Origin: an uncultured Clostridia bacterium
GTDB taxonomy: Bacteria; Bacillota; Clostridia; Oscillospirales; Acutalibacteraceae
DNA length: 6,800 nt
Assembly (NCBI GenBank): GCA_946187095.1
Contig: CAMHPW010000058.1
Location: 1-6,800, forward strand
Reading direction: 5' to 3'
Of the stretch, positions 5,023 through 6,800 are shown piece after piece. Each line of letters begins with the position of its first letter. Position 1 is the first letter of the stretch. The translations under genes and the position numbers were made by a program. The notes under the pieces were generated by a model that worked only from the letters and a program-made list of their open reading frames with translations, was not told the DNA's origin and made no database searches.

Positions 5023-6738
5023 TTATTTCATGAAAGCTGACATATATTTTGCCAGATTTTCCGCTATTTCAGCCGCATTTTCTTTAGTCGTTCCAACGGC
5101 TGTCACATATACCTTGACTTTCGGCTCTGTGCCTGACGGTCTGACGATCACTCCCATGCCGCCCTCCAGTGAATAGGAAAGTACATTTGACTTCGGCAAA
5201 TTGATCTCCGTCTGTTCGCCTGTGGCAACGTCTTTCTGACAGGAATTCAGATAGTCGGCAATTTCCGTTACTTTGTAGCCTGCAACCTCTTTTGGCGGCT
5301 CTTTGCGGAATCCGTCCATGATATCCGCCATTTTTGCCATGCCTGCCGCTCCGTCAAATTCATAGCTGTCCGTCCTGTTAAGATAATAGCCGTATTCTTC
5401 ATATATCTCTGTCATGACTTCATCAAGACTCTTGCCCTGCTGACGATAATAAGCAGCCATTTCGCATATCAGCATTGACGCAACTACCGCATCTTTATCT
5501 CTTACATACGTTCCGGCAAGATAGCCGTAGCTCTCTTCAAAGCCGAATACATATCTGTTTTCCTCACCTTTCTGCTCAAGGAGAAGTATCTGTTCGCCGA
5601 TATACTTGAATCCCGTGAGGATATTCTTCAGTTCACAGCCGTATTTTTCGCAAATCTTTTCAACCAATTTACTTGTAACAATCGTCTTGACGGCAACGGG
5701 ATTTTCGGGCAGAGTGCCCTTTTCCTTTCTCGTGGAAAGCAAGTAGTTGATAAGCATGATACCCGTTTCATTGCCTGTCATCAGGCGATAACCGTCCTTT
5801 GTCTTTACGGAGATTCCTACACGGTCACTGTCGGGATCGGTTGCCAGAAGCAGATCAGCCTGTTCTTTTTCGCAAAGTGCAAGTCCGACTGCCAATGCCT
5901 CTTTGATTTCGGGATTCGGATAGGGACAAGTCGGGAAATTGCCGTCAGGCATTTCCTGTTCAGGCACTACTACGACATTTTCTATACCGATTCTTGAAAG
6001 GATTTCTCTTACCAATTTGTTTCCTGCACCGTTGAGAGGGGTATAGACCACTTTCAAGCCCGAACCTTTGCACATATCAGGATTCACAGACTGCTTTCTC
6101 ACATTATTGAGATATGTTTCATAGAGATCATCGCCGATCCACTCGATCATGCCGCTTTTCAGACCTTCTTCAAAGTCAACTAACTTGATATCTCCGTTGA
6201 AATAGTCAACTTTCAGGATTTCTTCATAAACGGCATCTGCCGAAGCGTCCGTCATCTGACAGCCGTCACTGCCGTAACACTTATATCCGTTATATTTAGC
6301 CGGATTGTGGCTTGCCGTTACCATGATACCTGCCGCCGATTTCAATGCCCTTACTGCATATGATACAACAGGTGTCGGCTCCAATTCTGTCGAAATATAC
6401 GCTTTAATGCCGTTTGCCGCAAGAACTCTTGCAGATTCCCTTGCAAAAACGTCTGCCTTTATTCTTGAATCGTGCGATATCGCTACGGACGCATTTTTAC
6501 AGGTCTTATTGAGGAAATTCGCAAGTCCCTGTGTAGCACGCCTTACTGTATAAACATTCATTCTGTTGGTACCTGCACCGATAATGCCTCTCAGGCCTGC
6601 CGTGCCGAATTTCAGTTCCCTGTAGAATCTCTCATATATCTCATCTTCATTTCCTGCAATTCCTGCCAGCTCCTTTGTCAAATCGGCATCATCTGTTGCA
6701 TTTTCCAGCCAGACCTTATAAAGCTCTTTTGTATCCAT
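5023..6738 (-). CDS. pgcA: Alpha-phosphoglucomutase (PGM2/PgcA type)
   Basis: The 571-residue cytosolic enzyme interconverts glucose 1-phosphate and glucose 6-phosphate through a phosphoserine, linking glycolysis to glycogen and cell-envelope sugar synthesis. All four domains of the alpha-D-phosphohexomutase family are present. They carry FGTAGLRG (44-51), the catalytic serine S143 in TASHNPAKYNGYK, the Mg2+ loop DPDSDR (301-306), the sugar-binding loop GFEESYGYLAG (399-409) and the phosphate-binding loop RPSGTEPK (533-540). The GFEES loop and the length match Bacillus PgcA and eukaryotic PGM2 better than the shorter phosphomannomutases (GGExSGH loop), so glucose phosphate is the likely main substrate, although mannose phosphate activity cannot be excluded. 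ATG 6738 gives the family's usual N-terminus, yet no good Shine-Dalgarno sequence precedes it, only AACGGTT about 7 bases away. It stands alone on the minus strand, convergent with proC. Confidence 0.95.
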   Translation of the reverse strand: MDTKELYKVWLENATDDADLTKELAGIAGNEDEIYERFYRELKFGTAGLRGIIGAGTNRMNVYTVRRATQGLANFLNKTCKNASVAISHDSRIKADVFARESARVLAANGIKAYISTELEPTPVVSYAVRALKSAAGIMVTASHNPAKYNGYKCYGSDGCQMTDASADAVYEEILKVDYFNGDIKLVDFEEGLKSGMIEWIGDDLYETYLNNVRKQSVNPDMCKGSGLKVVYTPLNGAGNKLVREILSRIGIENVVVVPEQEMPDGNFPTCPYPNPEIKEALAVGLALCEKEQADLLLATDPDSDRVGISVKTKDGYRLMTGNETGIMLINYLLSTRKEKGTLPENPVAVKTIVTSKLVEKICEKYGCELKNILTGFKYIGEQILLLEQKGEENRYVFGFEESYGYLAGTYVRDKDAVVASMLICEMAAYYRQQGKSLDEVMTEIYEEYGYYLNRTDSYEFDGAAGMAKMADIMDGFRKEPPKEVAGYKVTEIADYLNSCQKDVATGEQTEINLPKSNVLSYSLEGGMGVIVRPSGTEPKVKVYVTAVGTTKENAAEIAENLAKYMSAFMK

Positions 6739-6758
6739 TTATCAGAACCGTTACTGAA

Positions 6759-6786
6759 AACTTATAAAAAGTTATAAAATCAACTT
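6759..6786. repeat. Alternating AACTT/AAGTT inverted repeats upstream of phosphoglucomutase
   Basis: AACTT (6759-6763), AAGTT (6769-6773) and AACTT (6782-6786) form two overlapping interrupted palindromes in the A/T-rich leader of the minus-strand phosphoglucomutase gene, 20-50 bases before its ATG. Minus-strand TATAAG and TATAAC hexamers lie between them and could be -10 boxes, but neither has a correctly spaced -35 that I can see inside the window. This could be an operator, or chance in A/T-rich DNA. Confidence 0.3.
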
Positions 6787-6800
6787 TTATGTTCCATTCC

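Noticed and set aside
327..6800. Horizontal transfer of bacterial genes into a fungal or protist genome
   Set aside because: The right-hand DNA keeps bacterial promoters, Shine-Dalgarno sequences, intrinsic terminators and operon spacing over more than 6 kb with no introns or decay. A chimeric contig explains this more simply.

Overview
The window is two unrelated pieces of DNA joined near position 330. From about 330 to the end (roughly 6.45 kb) it is ordinary bacterial sequence of low-GC Firmicutes type, most like a gut or rumen Ruminococcus/Oscillospiraceae (an inference from protein style and base composition). Genes are compact, most have a clear Shine-Dalgarno sequence, two rho-independent terminators are visible, and there is a Gram-positive style lipoprotein with a Ser/Glu-rich linker. 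The first ~330 bases look eukaryotic. Positions 13-96 contain only 3 G/C in 84 bases and lack a ribosome binding site. They lead into an ATG at 97 and a hydrophilic N-terminus that I tentatively compare with the cilia/flagella-associated protein CFAP96 (C4orf47). An anaerobic rumen fungus or another flagellated rumen eukaryote would fit. The most economical explanation is a chimeric contig from a mixed community, not a new system.

Layout. (1) 1-96 near-pure A/T leader; 97 to ~330 start of a eukaryote-like gene, cut at the junction. (2) ~327-791 (+) C-terminal part of a Cof-type HAD phosphatase whose N-terminus was lost at the junction. (3) 761-1417 (-) histidine-phosphatase (phosphoglycerate-mutase-like) gene, convergent with and overlapping the HAD by 31 bp. 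(4) Divergent control region with a good promoter and a pair of 16-bp direct repeats, then 1568-2248 (+) an XRE-type regulator. (5) Shared bidirectional terminator, then 2291-3169 (-) a lipoprotein with a repetitive Ser-Glu linker. (6) Second divergent region with promoters both ways, then an apparent two-gene operon: 3315-4040 (+) a HAD hydrolase and 4056-4946 (+) proC, ending in a heptamer repeat and a terminator. (7) 5023-6738 (-) a full-length alpha-phosphoglucomutase.

How they fit together. The bacterial genes are mostly housekeeping: hexose-phosphate interconversion (phosphoglucomutase), proline synthesis (proC) and three small phosphatase-like enzymes of unknown substrate. The regulator is placed to control itself and perhaps the divergent histidine phosphatase. 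I see no mobile element, CRISPR array, tRNA, rRNA or defence system. No gene-free bacterial stretch exceeds 300 bases. The points most worth a second look are the junction, the direct repeats upstream of the regulator, the slippage-prone 9-bp repeats in the lipoprotein, and the Tyr-substituted HAD active site.
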